DNA of 64,000 nucleotides from Flavobacterium limi (GCF_010645075.1 NZ_JAADZV010000001.1:930001-994000); one strand, 5' to 3'; shown: positions 37,163 to 49,597, numbered from the stretch's first letter. A program made the numbers and translations. The notes: a model not told the origin generated them from the sequence alone.

Positions 37163-40100
37163 ATGATAACAAATCAGACTGAAAGATTGAATTTTGCCTC
37201 TACTAAAAACATTCCTCAATATCCGGATTTTCTAGATGTTCAGGTAAAATCGTTTAAAGATTTCTTCCAATTGGAAACCAAATCTGACGAAAGAGGCGAC
37301 GAAGGGTTATACAATACCTTCATGGAAAATTTCCCAATTACAGATACTAGAAATAACTTTGTATTGGAGTTTCTTGATTATTTTGTAGATCCGCCGCGTT
37401 ATACCATTCAAGAATGTATAGAGAGAGGTCTTACTTATAGTGTGCCTTTAAAAGCCAGGTTAAAACTATATTGTACAGATCCTGAACACGAAGATTTTGA
37501 AACAATTGTACAAGATGTTTATCTTGGAACAATTCCTTACATGACTCCAAGTGGTACTTTTGTAATCAATGGTGCCGAACGTGTTGTAGTATCTCAATTA
37601 CACCGTTCTCCAGGGGTTTTCTTTGGACAGTCATTCCATGCAAACGGAACTAAACTTTATTCTGCAAGAGTAATTCCTTTTAAAGGTTCTTGGATAGAAT
37701 TTTCTACAGATATCAATAGCGTTATGTACGCGTATATCGATAGAAAGAAAAAATTACCTGTAACAACTTTATTCCGTGCTATCGGTTTCGAAAGAGATAA
37801 AGATATCTTAGAGATTTTCGACTTAGCGGAAGAAATTAAAGTTTCTAAAACAGGAATTAAAAAATATATTGGAAGAAGACTTGCTGCACGTGTATTGAAC
37901 ACTTGGCACGAGGATTTCGTTGATGAGGACACTGGTGAGGTAGTTTCTATCGAGCGTAACGAAATCATCCTTGATCGTGACACTATTATCGACAAAGATA
38001 ATGTTGAAGAAATCATCGATTCTAACGTTAAATCTATTTTGTTGCACAAAGAGGATAATAACCAGGCAGATTATGCTATTATCCACAACACGTTACAAAA
38101 AGATCCAACAAACTCTGAAAAAGAAGCTGTAGAGCACATTTACCGTCAGTTGCGTAACGCTGAACCGCCTGATGAGGAAACTGCTCGTGGTATTATAGAT
38201 AAATTGTTCTTCTCTGACCAACGTTACAACTTAGGTGAAGTAGGTCGTTACAGAATGAACAAAAAATTAGATTTAGATATTCCTATGGATAAGCAAGTGC
38301 TTACTAAAGAGGATATTATTACAATCGTTAAATATTTGATCGAGTTGATCAACTCTAAAGCAGAGATTGATGATATCGACCACTTATCAAACCGTCGTGT
38401 TAGAACAGTTGGTGAACAATTGTCTCAACAATTCGGTGTTGGTTTAGCACGTATGGCCAGAACTATTCGTGAGAGAATGAACGTTAGAGATAACGAGGTG
38501 TTTACACCAATCGATTTGATCAATGCTAAAACATTATCTTCGGTTATCAACTCTTTCTTTGGTACTAACCAGTTATCTCAATTTATGGATCAAACGAATC
38601 CACTTGCTGAGATTACACACAAAAGAAGATTATCTGCACTTGGACCAGGTGGACTTTCGAGAGAAAGAGCTGGTTTCGAGGTTCGTGACGTTCACTACAC
38701 TCACTACGGACGTTTATGTCCAATTGAAACGCCTGAGGGACCAAACATTGGTTTGATTTCTTCTCTAGGTGTTTACGCGAAAGTAAACGGAATGGGATTC
38801 ATCGAAACTCCATACCGTAAAGTTACTAACGGTGTAGTTGATTTAGAAAGTACTCCAGTTTATTTAAGTGCTGAAGAAGAAGAAGGAAAAATGATTGCTC
38901 AGGCAAACATTGAAATGGACGAAACTGGTAAAATTACAGCTAGCAATGTTATTGCTCGTGAGGAAGGTGACTTCCCGGTTGTTGAGCCAACAGTAGTTCA
39001 TTATACTGACGTTGCACCTAATCAGATCGCTTCGATTTCGGCTTCATTGATTCCATTCTTAGAGCATGATGATGCGAACCGTGCGTTGATGGGATCGAAC
39101 ATGATGCGTCAGGCGGTTCCTTTGATTCGTCCTGAAGCTCCGATTGTTGGTACAGGTTTAGAGCGTCAAGTTGCTTCTGACTCAAGAGTATTGATTAATG
39201 CTGAGGGTCATGGTACTGTAGAATACGTTGATGCTAATATCATTACGATTAAATACGACCGTACTGAAGATGAAAGAATGGTTAGTTTTGATGCTGATGA
39301 GAAAACATACAACTTAATTAAATTTAGAAAAACCAATCAGGGTACTAGTATTAACTTGAAACCTATCGTAAGAAAAGGTGACAGAGTTATTCCTGGTCAG
39401 GTATTATCAGAAGGATATGCTACTCAAAATGGTGAATTAGCTTTAGGTAGAAACCTAAAAGTTGCGTTCATGCCATGGAAAGGGTACAACTTCGAGGATG
39501 CGATTGTAATTTCTGAAAAAGTAGTTCGTGATGATATTTTTACTTCTATCCACGTTGATGATTATTCATTAGAGGTTAGAGATACTAAGTTAGGAAATGA
39601 AGAGTTAACAAACGACATTCCTAACGTTTCTGAAGAAGCTACTAAAGATTTAGATGAAAACGGTATGATTAGAATTGGAGCAGAGGTTAAACCTGGCGAC
39701 ATTTTGATCGGAAAAATTACACCAAAAGGAGAATCAGATCCAACTCCTGAGGAGAAATTGCTACGTGCAATCTTCGGGGATAAGGCTGGTGATGTAAAAG
39801 ATGCTTCATTAAAAGCGTCTCCATCTTTACATGGTGTAGTTCTTGACAAAAAATTATTTGCAAGAGCCGTAAAAGATAAACGTAAACGTACTCAGGATAA
39901 AGATGCTTTAGGAGCTCTTGAAATGGAATTCGAAACTAAATTTGTTGAGTTAAAAGACAGATTGGTTGAAAAATTATTCCTGATCGTTAACGGAAAAACA
40001 TCTCAAGGTGTAATGAATGATTTGGGTGAAGAAGTTTTGCCAAAAGGTAAAAAATATACTCAAAAAATGCTTTACGCAGTTGAAGATTTCGCTCACTTAA

Positions 40101-40975
40101 GCAAAGGTCAATGGGTTGCTGATGACGCTACTAATAAAATGGTTAATGATTTGATTCATAACTATAAAATTAAGCTAAACGACTTACAAGGATCTTTAAG
40201 AAGAGAGAAATTCACTATTACAGTTGGGGATGAATTACCATCTGGAATCTTGAAATTGGCTAAGATTTATATTGCTAAGAAACGTAAGTTGAAAGTAGGG
40301 GATAAAATGGCGGGTCGTCACGGTAACAAAGGTATTGTTGCTAGAATCGTTCGTCATGAAGATATGCCTTTCTTGGAAGACGGAACGCCAGTTGATATCG
40401 TGTTGAACCCACTTGGGGTACCTTCACGTATGAACATTGGTCAGATTTATGAGACTGTTCTTGGATGGGCTGGTATGAATCTGGGTAGAAAATTTGCTAC
40501 TCCAATTTTTGACGGTGCTTCTCTAGACGAGATCAACGCTTTGACTGATGAGGCTAACGTACCACGTTTCGGACATACTTACCTATTTGATGGTGGAACT
40601 GGAGAGCGTTTTGCACAAAAAGCAACTGTGGGTGTAATTTATATGCTTAAATTAGGACACATGGTTGATGATAAGATGCACGCACGTTCTATCGGACCAT
40701 ACTCATTGATTACGCAGCAGCCATTAGGAGGTAAAGCTCAATTTGGAGGTCAGCGTTTTGGAGAGATGGAGGTTTGGGCACTTGAGGCTTATGGAGCTTC
40801 TAGTACACTACGTGAAATCTTAACTGTTAAGTCTGATGACGTTATTGGTAGAGCTAAAACTTACGAGGCTATCGTTAAGGGTGAAACTATGCCAGAACCA
40901 GGTTTACCAGAATCATTCAATGTATTAATGCACGAATTGAAAGGTCTAGGATTAGATCTTCGTTTGGAAGAATAA
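37163..40975 (+). CDS. rpoB: DNA-directed RNA polymerase subunit beta
   Basis: 1270 residues from the ATG at 37163; a TTG codon directly before it is in frame but less likely. Bacteroidota-type N-terminus ([20 protein letters not shown]), rifampicin region with [20 protein letters not shown] and [20 protein letters not shown], no resistance-type change noticed at the usual Asp, His or Ser sites, and a C-terminal [20 protein letters not shown]. Catalytic core subunit that forms the active-site cleft with beta-prime. A long 261-bp spacer with hairpins separates it from rpoC. Confidence 0.98.
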   Translation: MITNQTERLNFASTKNIPQYPDFLDVQVKSFKDFFQLETKSDERGDEGLYNTFMENFPITDTRNNFVLEFLDYFVDPPRYTIQECIERGLTYSVPLKARLKLYCTDPEHEDFETIVQDVYLGTIPYMTPSGTFVINGAERVVVSQLHRSPGVFFGQSFHANGTKLYSARVIPFKGSWIEFSTDINSVMYAYIDRKKKLPVTTLFRAIGFERDKDILEIFDLAEEIKVSKTGIKKYIGRRLAARVLNTWHEDFVDEDTGEVVSIERNEIILDRDTIIDKDNVEEIIDSNVKSILLHKEDNNQADYAIIHNTLQKDPTNSEKEAVEHIYRQLRNAEPPDEETARGIIDKLFFSDQRYNLGEVGRYRMNKKLDLDIPMDKQVLTKEDIITIVKYLIELINSKAEIDDIDHLSNRRVRTVGEQLSQQFGVGLARMARTIRERMNVRDNEVFTPIDLINAKTLSSVINSFFGTNQLSQFMDQTNPLAEITHKRRLSALGPGGLSRERAGFEVRDVHYTHYGRLCPIETPEGPNIGLISSLGVYAKVNGMGFIETPYRKVTNGVVDLESTPVYLSAEEEEGKMIAQANIEMDETGKITASNVIAREEGDFPVVEPTVVHYTDVAPNQIASISASLIPFLEHDDANRALMGSNMMRQAVPLIRPEAPIVGTGLERQVASDSRVLINAEGHGTVEYVDANIITIKYDRTEDERMVSFDADEKTYNLIKFRKTNQGTSINLKPIVRKGDRVIPGQVLSEGYATQNGELALGRNLKVAFMPWKGYNFEDAIVISEKVVRDDIFTSIHVDDYSLEVRDTKLGNEELTNDIPNVSEEATKDLDENGMIRIGAEVKPGDILIGKITPKGESDPTPEEKLLRAIFGDKAGDVKDASLKASPSLHGVVLDKKLFARAVKDKRKRTQDKDALGALEMEFETKFVELKDRLVEKLFLIVNGKTSQGVMNDLGEEVLPKGKKYTQKMLYAVEDFAHLSKGQWVADDATNKMVNDLIHNYKIKLNDLQGSLRREKFTITVGDELPSGILKLAKIYIAKKRKLKVGDKMAGRHGNKGIVARIVRHEDMPFLEDGTPVDIVLNPLGVPSRMNIGQIYETVLGWAGMNLGRKFATPIFDGASLDEINALTDEANVPRFGHTYLFDGGTGERFAQKATVGVIYMLKLGHMVDDKMHARSIGPYSLITQQPLGGKAQFGGQRFGEMEVWALEAYGASSTLREILTVKSDDVIGRAKTYEAIVKGETMPEPGLPESFNVLMHELKGLGLDLRLEE

Positions 40976-40986
40976 ATAAAAGTTTT

Positions 40987-41020
40987 GTAATCGGTCCCGT
41001 TTTTTAATGGGACTGATTAC
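40987..41020 (+). other. Strong hairpin in the rpoB-rpoC spacer
   Basis: GTAATCGGTCCC (40987-40998) pairs with GGGACTGATTAC (41009-41020), 12 bp with one G-T pair and a GTTTTTTAAT loop. No T-run follows, so it is more likely a processing or stability element than a terminator. Confidence 0.65.
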
Positions 41021-41160
41021 TCATTTATAATAAGTTTTTAAAGATTTATACCCGTAACCCGTTCCGATTTTTTATAACAATGCAAGGCATTTTATAACTA
41101 GCGCTTTAAACAAGAGTTTGAAGTTTAGAGAAGTAACCCGAGGTAGTAGCTGAATGATTA

Positions 41161-41181
41161 ACTCTTTAATTTTTAAAGAGT
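41161..41181 (+). other. Second hairpin in the rpoB-rpoC spacer
   Basis: ACTCTTTAA (41161-41169) and TTAAAGAGT (41173-41181) form a perfect 9-bp stem with a three-base loop, 56 bases before the rpoC start. Weak in G+C. Function unknown. Confidence 0.5.
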
Positions 41182-41236
41182 AGATTATAAATCTAAAATC
41201 AATTTTTTAATTGCAAATAAATCAATAGTAAAAACT

Positions 41237-44200
41237 ATGATGAATAACAGAAACAATAAAGATAAAAATCCAGTAAAAAGATTTAACAAAATCTCTATTG
41301 GATTGGCTTCGCCAGAATCTATCCTTAAAGAATCAAGAGGAGAGGTTTTAAAGCCGGAAACAATTAACTATAGAACTCACAAACCAGAGCGTGACGGACT
41401 TTTCTGCGAAAGAATCTTCGGACCAGTAAAAGATTTCGAATGTGCTTGTGGTAAGTATAAAAGAATTCGTTACAAAGGTATCATCTGTGACCGTTGTGGT
41501 GTTGAAGTTACTGAGAAAAAAGTACGTCGTGACAGAGTAGGACACATCAACCTTGTTGTGCCAATCGCTCACATCTGGTATTTCCGTTCTCTTCCAAACA
41601 AAATTGGTTATATCCTTGGTCTTCCATCTAAGAAATTAGATATGATTATTTACTACGAAAGATACGTAGTAATCCAGGCTGGTATCGCTAAAAATGCAGA
41701 TGGAGAATCATTACAGAGATTAGATTTCTTAACTGAAGAAGAATACTTAAACATTTTAGATACTCTTCCACAGGAAAATCAATATTTAGATGATCTAGAT
41801 CCAAATAAATTCGTTGCCAAAATGGGAGCAGAGTGTATTATGGATTTATTAGCTCGTATTGATCTAGATGCTTTATCTTATGAATTAAGACACAGCGCTA
41901 ACAACGAGACTTCTAAACAAAGAAAAACTGAGGCTTTAAAAAGATTACAAGTTGTGGAATCTTTCCGTGAGTCTAACGAAAACCGCGAAAACCGTCCAGA
42001 ATGGATGATTATGAAAGTGGTTCCAGTTATCCCACCAGAATTACGTCCGCTTGTACCACTTGATGGAGGTCGTTTTGCAACTTCAGATTTGAACGATTTA
42101 TATCGTCGTGTAATTATCCGTAACAACCGTTTGAAAAGATTAATGGAGATTAAAGCTCCAGAAGTTATCTTAAGAAATGAGAAACGTATGTTACAAGAAT
42201 CTGTAGATTCATTATTTGATAATACTCGTAAAGCTTCTGCTGTTAAAACAGAATCAAACAGACCATTAAAATCATTATCTGACTCGTTAAAAGGTAAGCA
42301 AGGACGTTTCCGTCAAAACCTTTTAGGAAAACGTGTGGATTATTCTGCTCGTTCGGTAATTGTCGTTGGTCCAGAGTTGAAATTATATGAGTGCGGATTG
42401 CCAAAAGATATGGCATCTGAGTTATACAAACCGTTCGTTATCCGTAAGTTGATCGAAAGAGGTATTGTTAAAACAGTAAAATCTGCTAAGAAAATCATTG
42501 ACAAAAAAGAGCCTGTAGTTTGGGATATCCTTGAAAACGTAATTAAAGGACACCCAGTATTACTTAACCGTGCTCCTACTTTGCACAGACTTGGTATTCA
42601 GGCATTCCAACCTAAATTAATTGAAGGAAAAGCGATCCAGTTACACCCATTAGTATGTACGGCATTCAACGCCGATTTCGATGGTGACCAGATGGCGGTT
42701 CACTTACCATTAGGACCAGAGGCTATTTTAGAGGCACAATTATTAATGTTGGCTTCTCACAACATCCTGAATCCTGCAAATGGTGCTCCAATTACTGTAC
42801 CTTCTCAGGACATGGTCTTGGGTCTATATTATATGACCAAAGAGCGCATTTCTACAGAAGATCACAAAATTATTGGTCAGGATTTGACTTTCTACTCTGC
42901 TGAAGAAGTAAATATTGCATTAAACGAAGGAAGATTAGAATTGAATGCTCGTGTGAAAATTAGAGCAAAAGATTTTAATGAGAACGGAGAATTAGTGTAC
43001 AAAATCATCCAGACAACTGCAGGACGTGTATTATTTAACGAAGTAGTACCAGAAGCAGCTGGATATATCAATGACGTATTGACTAAGAAAAACCTTAGAG
43101 ATATTATCGGACACATCTTAAGTGTGACTGATGTACCTACAACGGCAGCTTTCTTGGATAATATGAAAGATATGGGTTATAAATTCGCATTTAGAGGAGG
43201 TTTGTCATTCTCTTTAGGTGATATTAGAATTCCAGAACAAAAAACTAAATTGATTGCAGATGCCAGAGAACAAGTTGAAGGTATCTCAACCAACTATAAC
43301 ATGGGTCTTATCACTAATAACGAGCGTTACAACCAAGTTATTGACGTATGGACTTCTGCGAATGCTCAGTTAACAGAATTAGCAATGAAAAATATTAGAG
43401 AAGACCAACAAGGTTTCAACTCTGTATATATGATGCTTGACTCTGGGGCAAGGGGTTCTAAGGAGCAGATTCGTCAGTTGACAGGTATGCGTGGTTTGAT
43501 GGCTAAGCCTAAAAAATCTACTGCCGGTGGTGGTGAGATTATTGAAAACCCGATTCTTTCTAACTTTAAGGAAGGTCTTTCGATCCTTGAGTATTTCATT
43601 TCTACTCACGGTGCTCGTAAAGGTCTTGCGGATACAGCTCTTAAAACAGCTGATGCTGGTTACTTGACAAGAAGGCTTCATGACGTTTCTCAGGACGTTA
43701 TTGTAAACATCGAAGATTGTGGAACTCTTAGAGGTGTTGAAGTTTCTGCCTTGAAGAAAAATGAGGAAATCGTTGAATCTTTAGGAGAAAGAATTTTAGG
43801 ACGTGTTGCATTGCAAGATGTTATAAATCCACTTACTAACGAAGTAATGGTTGAATCTGGACAACAGATTACCGAATCAATTATGAGAACCATCGAAGCT
43901 TCTCCAGTTGAAAAAGTAGAGGTTAGATCTCCATTAACTTGTGAAGCTACAAAAGGTATTTGTGCGAAATGTTATGGTAGAAATTTAGCTACCGGTAAGA
44001 TGACACAAAGAGGTGAAGCTGTCGGAGTTATTGCAGCGCAGTCTATTGGTGAACCAGGTACACAGTTAACACTTCGTACATTCCACGTTGGAGGGGTTGC
44101 AGGAGGTATTTCTGAAGAATCTAGTATTGTTACAAGATTTAATGGTAGATTAGAAATTGAAGATTTAAAAACAGTAAAAGGAGAAGACAGTGAAGGGAAT

Positions 44201-45544
44201 TCTGTTGATATCGTGGTTTCACGTTCAACTGAATTGAAATTAGTTGACGAGAAAACTGGAATTGTTTTAAATACACACAACATTCCTTACGGTTCCAGTA
44301 TTTTTGTTAATGACGGAGAAACTGTTGCTAAAGGAACTGTTATCTGTAAATGGGATCCATATAATGGTGTAATTGTTTCTGAATTTACCGGTAAGATTGC
44401 TTACGAAGATTTAGAGCAAGGACAAACATTCATGGTTGAAATTGATGAGCAGACAGGTTTCCAGGAAAAAGTAATTTCTGAAGCCAGAAATAAAAAATTA
44501 ATTCCAACATTATTGGTTTACGGTAAAGAAGGTGAATTGATTCGTTCATACAACTTGCCAGTAGGGGCACACCTTATGGTTGAGAATGGTGAGAAAATTA
44601 AAGCAGGTAAAGTATTAGTGAAAATCCCACGTCGTTCTTCTAAATCTGGGGATATTACAGGAGGTTTACCAAGAATTACGGAGTTGTTAGAAGCTCGTAA
44701 TCCTTCTAATCCAGCAGTAGTTTCTGAAATTGACGGCGTTGTTTCTTTCGGTAAAATCAAAAGAGGTAACCGTGAAATCGTTATTGAATCTAAATTTGGC
44801 GACGTTAGAAAATACTTGGTGAAATTATCAAGTCAGATTTTAGTTCAGGAAAATGACTTCGTAAGAGCGGGTGTTCCATTGTCTGATGGTGCTATTACTC
44901 CAGATGATATCTTAAGAATTCAGGGACCAGCAGCTGTTCAACAGTACTTGGTGAATGAAATTCAGGAAGTTTACCGTCTACAAGGGGTGAAAATTAATGA
45001 CAAGCACTTTGAAGTAGTTATTCGTCAAATGATGCGCAAAGTTAGAGTTCAGGATCCCGGAGATACTTTGTTCTTAGAAGATCAATTAATTCACACTAAA
45101 GATTTCATTGTTCAAAACGATAAATTATATGGTATGAAAGTAGTTGAAGATGCTGGAGATTCTTCTGTATTAAAACCAGGTCAGATTATTACACCTCGTG
45201 AATTACGTGATGAAAATTCATTATTGAAACGAAATGATAAAAATCTTGTTGTAGCAAGAGATATAATTACTGCAACTGCAACGCCAGTTCTTCAGGGTAT
45301 TACAAGAGCTTCGTTACAAACTAAATCATTCATTTCTGCGGCTTCATTCCAGGAGACAACGAAAGTACTTAATGAAGCTGCTGTAGCTGGTAAAGTAGAT
45401 GATTTAGAAGGATTAAAAGAAAATGTAATTGTTGGACACAGAATTCCTGCAGGAACTGGTATGAGAGAATATGATAATACTATCGTAGGATCTAAAGATG
45501 ATTACAATGAAATGATGGCAAATAAAGAAGAGTATATTTATTAA
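41237..45544 (+). CDS. rpoC: DNA-directed RNA polymerase subunit beta-prime
   Basis: 1435 residues starting at the first of two consecutive ATG codons. Zinc-binding motif near the N-terminus ([20 protein letters not shown]), active-site [19 protein letters not shown], bridge and trigger-helix region ([20 protein letters not shown]), and second Cys cluster ([13 protein letters not shown]). Supplies the catalytic Mg-binding aspartates. Followed by a UUCG hairpin and the DUF3467 gene. Confidence 0.98.
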   Translation: MMNNRNNKDKNPVKRFNKISIGLASPESILKESRGEVLKPETINYRTHKPERDGLFCERIFGPVKDFECACGKYKRIRYKGIICDRCGVEVTEKKVRRDRVGHINLVVPIAHIWYFRSLPNKIGYILGLPSKKLDMIIYYERYVVIQAGIAKNADGESLQRLDFLTEEEYLNILDTLPQENQYLDDLDPNKFVAKMGAECIMDLLARIDLDALSYELRHSANNETSKQRKTEALKRLQVVESFRESNENRENRPEWMIMKVVPVIPPELRPLVPLDGGRFATSDLNDLYRRVIIRNNRLKRLMEIKAPEVILRNEKRMLQESVDSLFDNTRKASAVKTESNRPLKSLSDSLKGKQGRFRQNLLGKRVDYSARSVIVVGPELKLYECGLPKDMASELYKPFVIRKLIERGIVKTVKSAKKIIDKKEPVVWDILENVIKGHPVLLNRAPTLHRLGIQAFQPKLIEGKAIQLHPLVCTAFNADFDGDQMAVHLPLGPEAILEAQLLMLASHNILNPANGAPITVPSQDMVLGLYYMTKERISTEDHKIIGQDLTFYSAEEVNIALNEGRLELNARVKIRAKDFNENGELVYKIIQTTAGRVLFNEVVPEAAGYINDVLTKKNLRDIIGHILSVTDVPTTAAFLDNMKDMGYKFAFRGGLSFSLGDIRIPEQKTKLIADAREQVEGISTNYNMGLITNNERYNQVIDVWTSANAQLTELAMKNIREDQQGFNSVYMMLDSGARGSKEQIRQLTGMRGLMAKPKKSTAGGGEIIENPILSNFKEGLSILEYFISTHGARKGLADTALKTADAGYLTRRLHDVSQDVIVNIEDCGTLRGVEVSALKKNEEIVESLGERILGRVALQDVINPLTNEVMVESGQQITESIMRTIEASPVEKVEVRSPLTCEATKGICAKCYGRNLATGKMTQRGEAVGVIAAQSIGEPGTQLTLRTFHVGGVAGGISEESSIVTRFNGRLEIEDLKTVKGEDSEGNSVDIVVSRSTELKLVDEKTGIVLNTHNIPYGSSIFVNDGETVAKGTVICKWDPYNGVIVSEFTGKIAYEDLEQGQTFMVEIDEQTGFQEKVISEARNKKLIPTLLVYGKEGELIRSYNLPVGAHLMVENGEKIKAGKVLVKIPRRSSKSGDITGGLPRITELLEARNPSNPAVVSEIDGVVSFGKIKRGNREIVIESKFGDVRKYLVKLSSQILVQENDFVRAGVPLSDGAITPDDILRIQGPAAVQQYLVNEIQEVYRLQGVKINDKHFEVVIRQMMRKVRVQDPGDTLFLEDQLIHTKDFIVQNDKLYGMKVVEDAGDSSVLKPGQIITPRELRDENSLLKRNDKNLVVARDIITATATPVLQGITRASLQTKSFISAASFQETTKVLNEAAVAGKVDDLEGLKENVIVGHRIPAGTGMREYDNTIVGSKDDYNEMMANKEEYIY

Positions 45545-45554
45545 TTCTTATCAA

Positions 45555-45578
45555 TTCCCTCTTTTTCGAAAGAGGGAA
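45555..45578 (+). other. UUCG-capped hairpin after rpoC
   Basis: TTCCCTCTTT (45555-45564), TTCG loop, AAAGAGGGAA (45569-45578): a perfect 10-bp stem with a UUCG tetraloop in RNA. No T-run follows, so read-through into the DUF3467 gene is expected. It may protect the 3' end of the rpoC message. Confidence 0.65.
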
Positions 45579-45598
45579 ATTGAAAAAATATTCAAATT

Positions 45599-45907
45599 AT
45601 GAGTAATCCGAAACAGCAAGAACAAATTAATATTGAGTTAGACGAAACTATTGCAGAAGGAATTTATTCCAACCTTGCAATCATCAATCACTCATCATCT
45701 GAATTTGTTTTAGATTTTGTAAATATTATGCCGGGTACTCCAAAAGCCAAGGTAAAGTCAAGGATTGTCCTGACTCCACAACATGCTAAAAGATTATTGA
45801 GAGCAATTGGAGAAAATATTCATCGTTTTGAGGCTGCCCATGGTGAAATCAAAGAAACTGAACAATCACCAATTCCTCTTAATTTTGGTCCGGCAGGACA
45901 AGCATAA
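45599..45907 (+). CDS. DUF3467 family protein
   Basis: 102 residues, no signal or membrane segment. The family core is visible: EGIYSNLAIINHSSSEFVLD, FVNIMPGTPKAKVKSRIVLT and PQHAKRLLRAIGENIHRFEA. It follows rpoC by 54 bases, a position kept across Flavobacteria, so it is probably made with RNA polymerase. Function unknown. Ends at a strong terminator. Confidence 0.9.
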   Translation: MSNPKQQEQINIELDETIAEGIYSNLAIINHSSSEFVLDFVNIMPGTPKAKVKSRIVLTPQHAKRLLRAIGENIHRFEAAHGEIKETEQSPIPLNFGPAGQA

Positions 45908-45915
45908 AATTTTTG

Positions 45916-45941
45916 AAAGCTCCAGAAATGGAGCTTTTTTT
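45916..45941 (+). terminator. Terminator of the rpo operon
   Basis: AAAGCTCC (45916-45923), loop AGAAAT, GGAGCTTT (45930-45937), then T-run. Eight bases after the DUF3467 stop. Confidence 0.9.
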
Positions 45942-46090
45942 ATAAAATAAGTTCACAAAAAGTGTATTTTGTCTGATTTAATTTACTTTCAACGAGTATG
46001 TTTTAATAGTTTACTGTTTAATCATATTTTTGACTTAACATAAAATAAAGAAAATTAATTTTTCCACAAAAAGGTTAATTTAATTCTTAA

Positions 46091-46123
46091 AAAAAGCGCC
46101 AACTTTCAGAGTTGGCGCTTTTT
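46091..46123. terminator. Bidirectional terminator before prfC end
   Basis: AAAAAGCGCCAACT (46091-46104) and AGTTGGCGCTTTTT (46110-46123) form a perfect 14-bp stem. It serves prfC on the minus strand and backs up the rpo operon on the plus strand. Confidence 0.9.
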
Positions 46124-46149
46124 GATTTGATTTATTGCGTAATGTATAT

Positions 46150-47742
46150 TTATTCGAATTCTGATGTGAAAAATAATTTTACATTTGGATATTTGCTTTG
46201 TGTCATCTGAATTGTAAAATCAGAATCTGCCAAAAATACTAATTGTCCATATTTATCATGAGCCAGAAATTTTTGCTTGATTCTTTTAAATTCTTTGAAT
46301 TCTTCACTTTTAGGGTCATTAGGCTTTACCCAGCATGCTTTGTGAACCGGGAAGTTTTCGTAAGTACACTTTGCCCCGTATTCGTGCTCAAGACGATATT
46401 GAATTACTTCGTATTGCAGTGCTCCAACTGTTCCGATAATTTTACGGTTATTCATTTCTAATGTGAATAACTGCGCCACACCTTCATCCATTAACTGATC
46501 AATTCCTTTATCCAATTGTTTTGCTTTCATTGGATCAGCATTGTTGATGTATCTAAAGTGTTCAGGCGAGAAGCTTGGGATTCCTTTAAAACTCATTAAT
46601 TCACCTTCAGTTAATGTGTCTCCAATTTTGAAATTTCCAGTGTCATGAAGACCAACGATATCTCCTGGATAAGAAATGTCAACAATTTCTTTTTTCTCTG
46701 CGAAAAAGGCATTTGGACTGGAAAATTTTAGGTTTTTCTTTTGTCTAACATGGTAATAAGGTTTGTTTCTTTCGAAAGTTCCCGAAACAATTTTAATAAA
46801 CGCCAAACGGTCACGGTGTTTCGGATCCATATTAGCGTGGATTTTGAAAACAAAACCAGACATTTTTTCTTCGGCAGGATCGACCAAACGGGTTTCTGAA
46901 TCCTTTGGTCTTGGTGATGGCGCAATCGTAACGAAACAGTCTAATAGCTCACGAACACCAAAATTGTTTAAGGCTGAACCAAAAAACACAGGCTGAATTT
47001 TTCCGTCTAAATATTCCTGACGATCAAATTTGGGATATACTTCATCAATTAATTCCAACTCTTCACGAAGTTTGTCAGCTGCTTTTTGTCCTACTATTTT
47101 ATCTAATTCCGGATTGTTCTGAACATCAGAAAAAGCAATAGTTTCTTCAATGTTTTTACGGCTGTCTCCGCTAAAAAGATTAATGTTTTCTTCCCATAAA
47201 TTATAAATTCCCTGAAAGTCATACCCCATTCCGATTGGAAAACTTAAAGGCGTAACTTTTAAACCTAATTTTTGTTCTACTTCATCCATTAGATCGAAAG
47301 CGTCTTTACCTTCACGATCTAATTTATTGATAAAAACAATCATAGGAATATTACGCATTCTACAAACGGCAACCAGTTTTTCAGTTTGTTCCTCGACTCC
47401 TTTCGCAACGTCAATAACAACAATTACACTATCAACTGCGGTTAAAGTTCGAAAAGTATCTTCAGCAAAATCCTTGTGCCCCGGAGTATCCAGAATGTTG
47501 ATTTTTTTGTCTTTATAATTAAAAGCAAGTACGGATGTAGAAACCGAAATACCTCTCTGACGCTCTATTTCCATGAAATCACTCGTTGCTCCTTTTTTTA
47601 TTTTATTATTTTTTACGGCGCCTGCTTCCTGAATTGCACCTCCAAAAAGCAGCAATTTTTCTGTTAATGTTGTTTTACCGGCATCGGGATGCGAGATAAT
47701 CCCGAAAGTCCTCCTGCGTTGAATTTCTTTTAAAAAGCTCAT
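46150..47742 (-). CDS. prfC: Peptide chain release factor 3
   Basis: 530 residues. GTPase P-loop SHPDAGKTTLTEKLLLFGG, DTPGHKDFAEDTFRTL, NKLDREGKD; domains II and III characteristic of RF3 (SGFVFKIHANMDPKHRDRLA, FSPEHFRYINNADPMKAKQL). RF3 removes RF1/RF2 from the ribosome after termination. Single gene, convergent with the rpo operon. Confidence 0.97.
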   Translation of the reverse strand: MSFLKEIQRRRTFGIISHPDAGKTTLTEKLLLFGGAIQEAGAVKNNKIKKGATSDFMEIERQRGISVSTSVLAFNYKDKKINILDTPGHKDFAEDTFRTLTAVDSVIVVIDVAKGVEEQTEKLVAVCRMRNIPMIVFINKLDREGKDAFDLMDEVEQKLGLKVTPLSFPIGMGYDFQGIYNLWEENINLFSGDSRKNIEETIAFSDVQNNPELDKIVGQKAADKLREELELIDEVYPKFDRQEYLDGKIQPVFFGSALNNFGVRELLDCFVTIAPSPRPKDSETRLVDPAEEKMSGFVFKIHANMDPKHRDRLAFIKIVSGTFERNKPYYHVRQKKNLKFSSPNAFFAEKKEIVDISYPGDIVGLHDTGNFKIGDTLTEGELMSFKGIPSFSPEHFRYINNADPMKAKQLDKGIDQLMDEGVAQLFTLEMNNRKIIGTVGALQYEVIQYRLEHEYGAKCTYENFPVHKACWVKPNDPKSEEFKEFKRIKQKFLAHDKYGQLVFLADSDFTIQMTQSKYPNVKLFFTSEFE

Positions 47743-47928
47743 ATTTTTGTATAAATAGATTGCAAAAGTACTATTAATTAATACGATTTGAAAATAAATG
47801 CAATCCTGTTTTGATTTAGATGATTTTGTTTTTCTGTGATTTATGCTAATGAAAATGATTAATTTGTTCTTCTACATAGCTAACTTTCTGCATTGTGTAT
47901 AATTTTTTGTTAATAGTATAGCTGATAG

Positions 47929-47958
47929 TTGGATTATGTAATTGAATTGTTATTTTTG
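47929..47958 (+). promoter_or_regulatory. Promoter of the SurA-like gene
   Basis: TTG at 47929-47931 and TATTTTTG at 47951-47958 with exactly 19 bases between them match the Bacteroidota consensus. The predicted leader is roughly 120 bases to ATG 48087. The remaining part of this 344-bp gap (47743 on) shows no gene. Confidence 0.75.
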
Positions 47959-48086
47959 CTCGTTATAAGTTGTAAAAAAGCAAATCTATTTTTTTGTGTT
48001 TTCTCAAGTTTGAAAATATTGATTAATTGATTTCAGTTTAAATAATGACTAAAACAGGACCTTACATTCAAATTAAATTTAAAATA

Positions 48087-49520
48087 ATGTTATTAAAAAA
48101 AATACAGCTAAAAACTATTGATTACAGGCTAATACTGACAATATGTTTTTTACTTTTTTTCAGCTCGATTATTTCTGCTCAGGAAGTTATTAAGGATGTT
48201 GTAGCTGAGAAACCGGCTGATAAAGCTTCAATCAACAAACAAAAGGTGGATGGTATTATTGCCACGGTTGGGGATTATATTGTTTTAGACTCAGATATTG
48301 ATAAAGGGTATCTTGAAATCACTTCTCAGGGAGGATCAGTAAAGGATATTTCAAGATGTCAGATGTTGGGGAAGCTTTTAGAAGATAAATTATATGCTCA
48401 TCAGGCCATTCAGGATAGTATTATTGTAAGTGATGCTGAAGTTAAAAGCATGATGGATGAAAGGCTTGCTTACATGATGAGACAGACTGGCGGAGATATT
48501 AATAAAATTGTAGAATTTTATAAAAAGAGTTCAGTTGAGGAATTTAAAACATATTTTGCAGATATCTTAAAAGAGCAGAAATTATCTTCTGAAATGCAGA
48601 AAAAGATTGTTGATGCCGTTGAAATAACTCCGGAAGAGGTTCGTAATTTCTTTAAAAAGATACCAAAAGACGAATTGCCAACTTTTGGTGCAGAGATGGA
48701 AGTGGCTCAAATTGTTGTGGAACCTAAAGTTTCGGATGCTGATAAACAGAAAGTTAAAGATAGACTGAATTCTATTAAAAAAGATGTTTTAGAAGGCTCA
48801 AGTTTTGCTACAAAAGCAGTTTTGTATTCTCAGGATCCTGGTTCTTCTCCTGCTGGCGGATATTATAAAATGACCAGAAAAACTCCTTTTGTGAAAGAGT
48901 TTAAGGATGTTGCTTTTAGTTTGGCAGAAGGAGAAATTTCAGACCCTTTTGAAACACAATACGGATACCATATTATAATGGTTGATAAAATAAAAGGACA
49001 AGAGGTAGAATTACGTCATATTTTAATTTCGCCAACAGTTTCTGAAACTGCTTTGAAAGATGCGAAAGAAAGAATTACAAATATTAGAAATAAAATTGTA
49101 AACAAAGAAATTTCTTTTGCAGACGCAGCCAGAAATGAGTCTGATCAAAAAGAAACAAGAGCTAATGGCGGTACTTTGGTTAATCCAAATACGCAGGATA
49201 CGCGTTTTGAACTGACTAAAATGGATGCCGCTTTATACAGTCAGGTTTCGAATTTGAAAGATGATGAAGTTTCTCAGCCAATTTTGGATACGGATGATAA
49301 AGGTAAAAAAACCTATAAATTGATTACTGTAACAAACAGAATTGATGAACACGTAGCTGATTATGCTAAAGATTATACTAAAATTAAAGAATTAGCATTA
49401 AAAGAAAAACAAATCAATGCAATTGCAAAATGGTTTGATTCTAAAATTAAAGATACTTACATTAAAATTATTGGAGAATACAGAGATTGTACTTTTACTA
49501 ATAACTGGTTGAAAAAATAA
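48087..49520 (+). CDS. SurA-like periplasmic peptidyl-prolyl isomerase
   Basis: 477 residues from ATG 48087, which begins just before a clear signal peptide (LILTICFLLFFSSIISAQ); an in-frame ATG at 48045 adds 14 residues and is possible. SurA_N-like helical domain (about 45-180) and two parvulin rotamase domains: AQIVVEPKV ... GSSPAGGYYKMTRK and ELRHILISPTV ... ETRANGGTLVNPN. Chaperones outer-membrane proteins in the periplasm. A terminator follows at 49537 before the MoxR gene. Confidence 0.92.
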   Translation: MLLKKIQLKTIDYRLILTICFLLFFSSIISAQEVIKDVVAEKPADKASINKQKVDGIIATVGDYIVLDSDIDKGYLEITSQGGSVKDISRCQMLGKLLEDKLYAHQAIQDSIIVSDAEVKSMMDERLAYMMRQTGGDINKIVEFYKKSSVEEFKTYFADILKEQKLSSEMQKKIVDAVEITPEEVRNFFKKIPKDELPTFGAEMEVAQIVVEPKVSDADKQKVKDRLNSIKKDVLEGSSFATKAVLYSQDPGSSPAGGYYKMTRKTPFVKEFKDVAFSLAEGEISDPFETQYGYHIIMVDKIKGQEVELRHILISPTVSETALKDAKERITNIRNKIVNKEISFADAARNESDQKETRANGGTLVNPNTQDTRFELTKMDAALYSQVSNLKDDEVSQPILDTDDKGKKTYKLITVTNRIDEHVADYAKDYTKIKELALKEKQINAIAKWFDSKIKDTYIKIIGEYRDCTFTNNWLKK

Positions 49521-49536
49521 TTTTTATTAAATAAAG

Positions 49537-49577
49537 AAAAGAGTTAGTTTTATGAATTCATAGAGCTAACTCTTTTT
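49537..49577 (+). terminator. Terminator between SurA-like and MoxR genes
   Basis: AAAAGAGTTAG (49537-49547) pairs with CTAACTCTTTT (49566-49576), then further T. The loop contains the palindrome ATGAATTCAT. Confidence 0.8.
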
Positions 49578-49597
49578 AATTTAAAATATATTCATAA

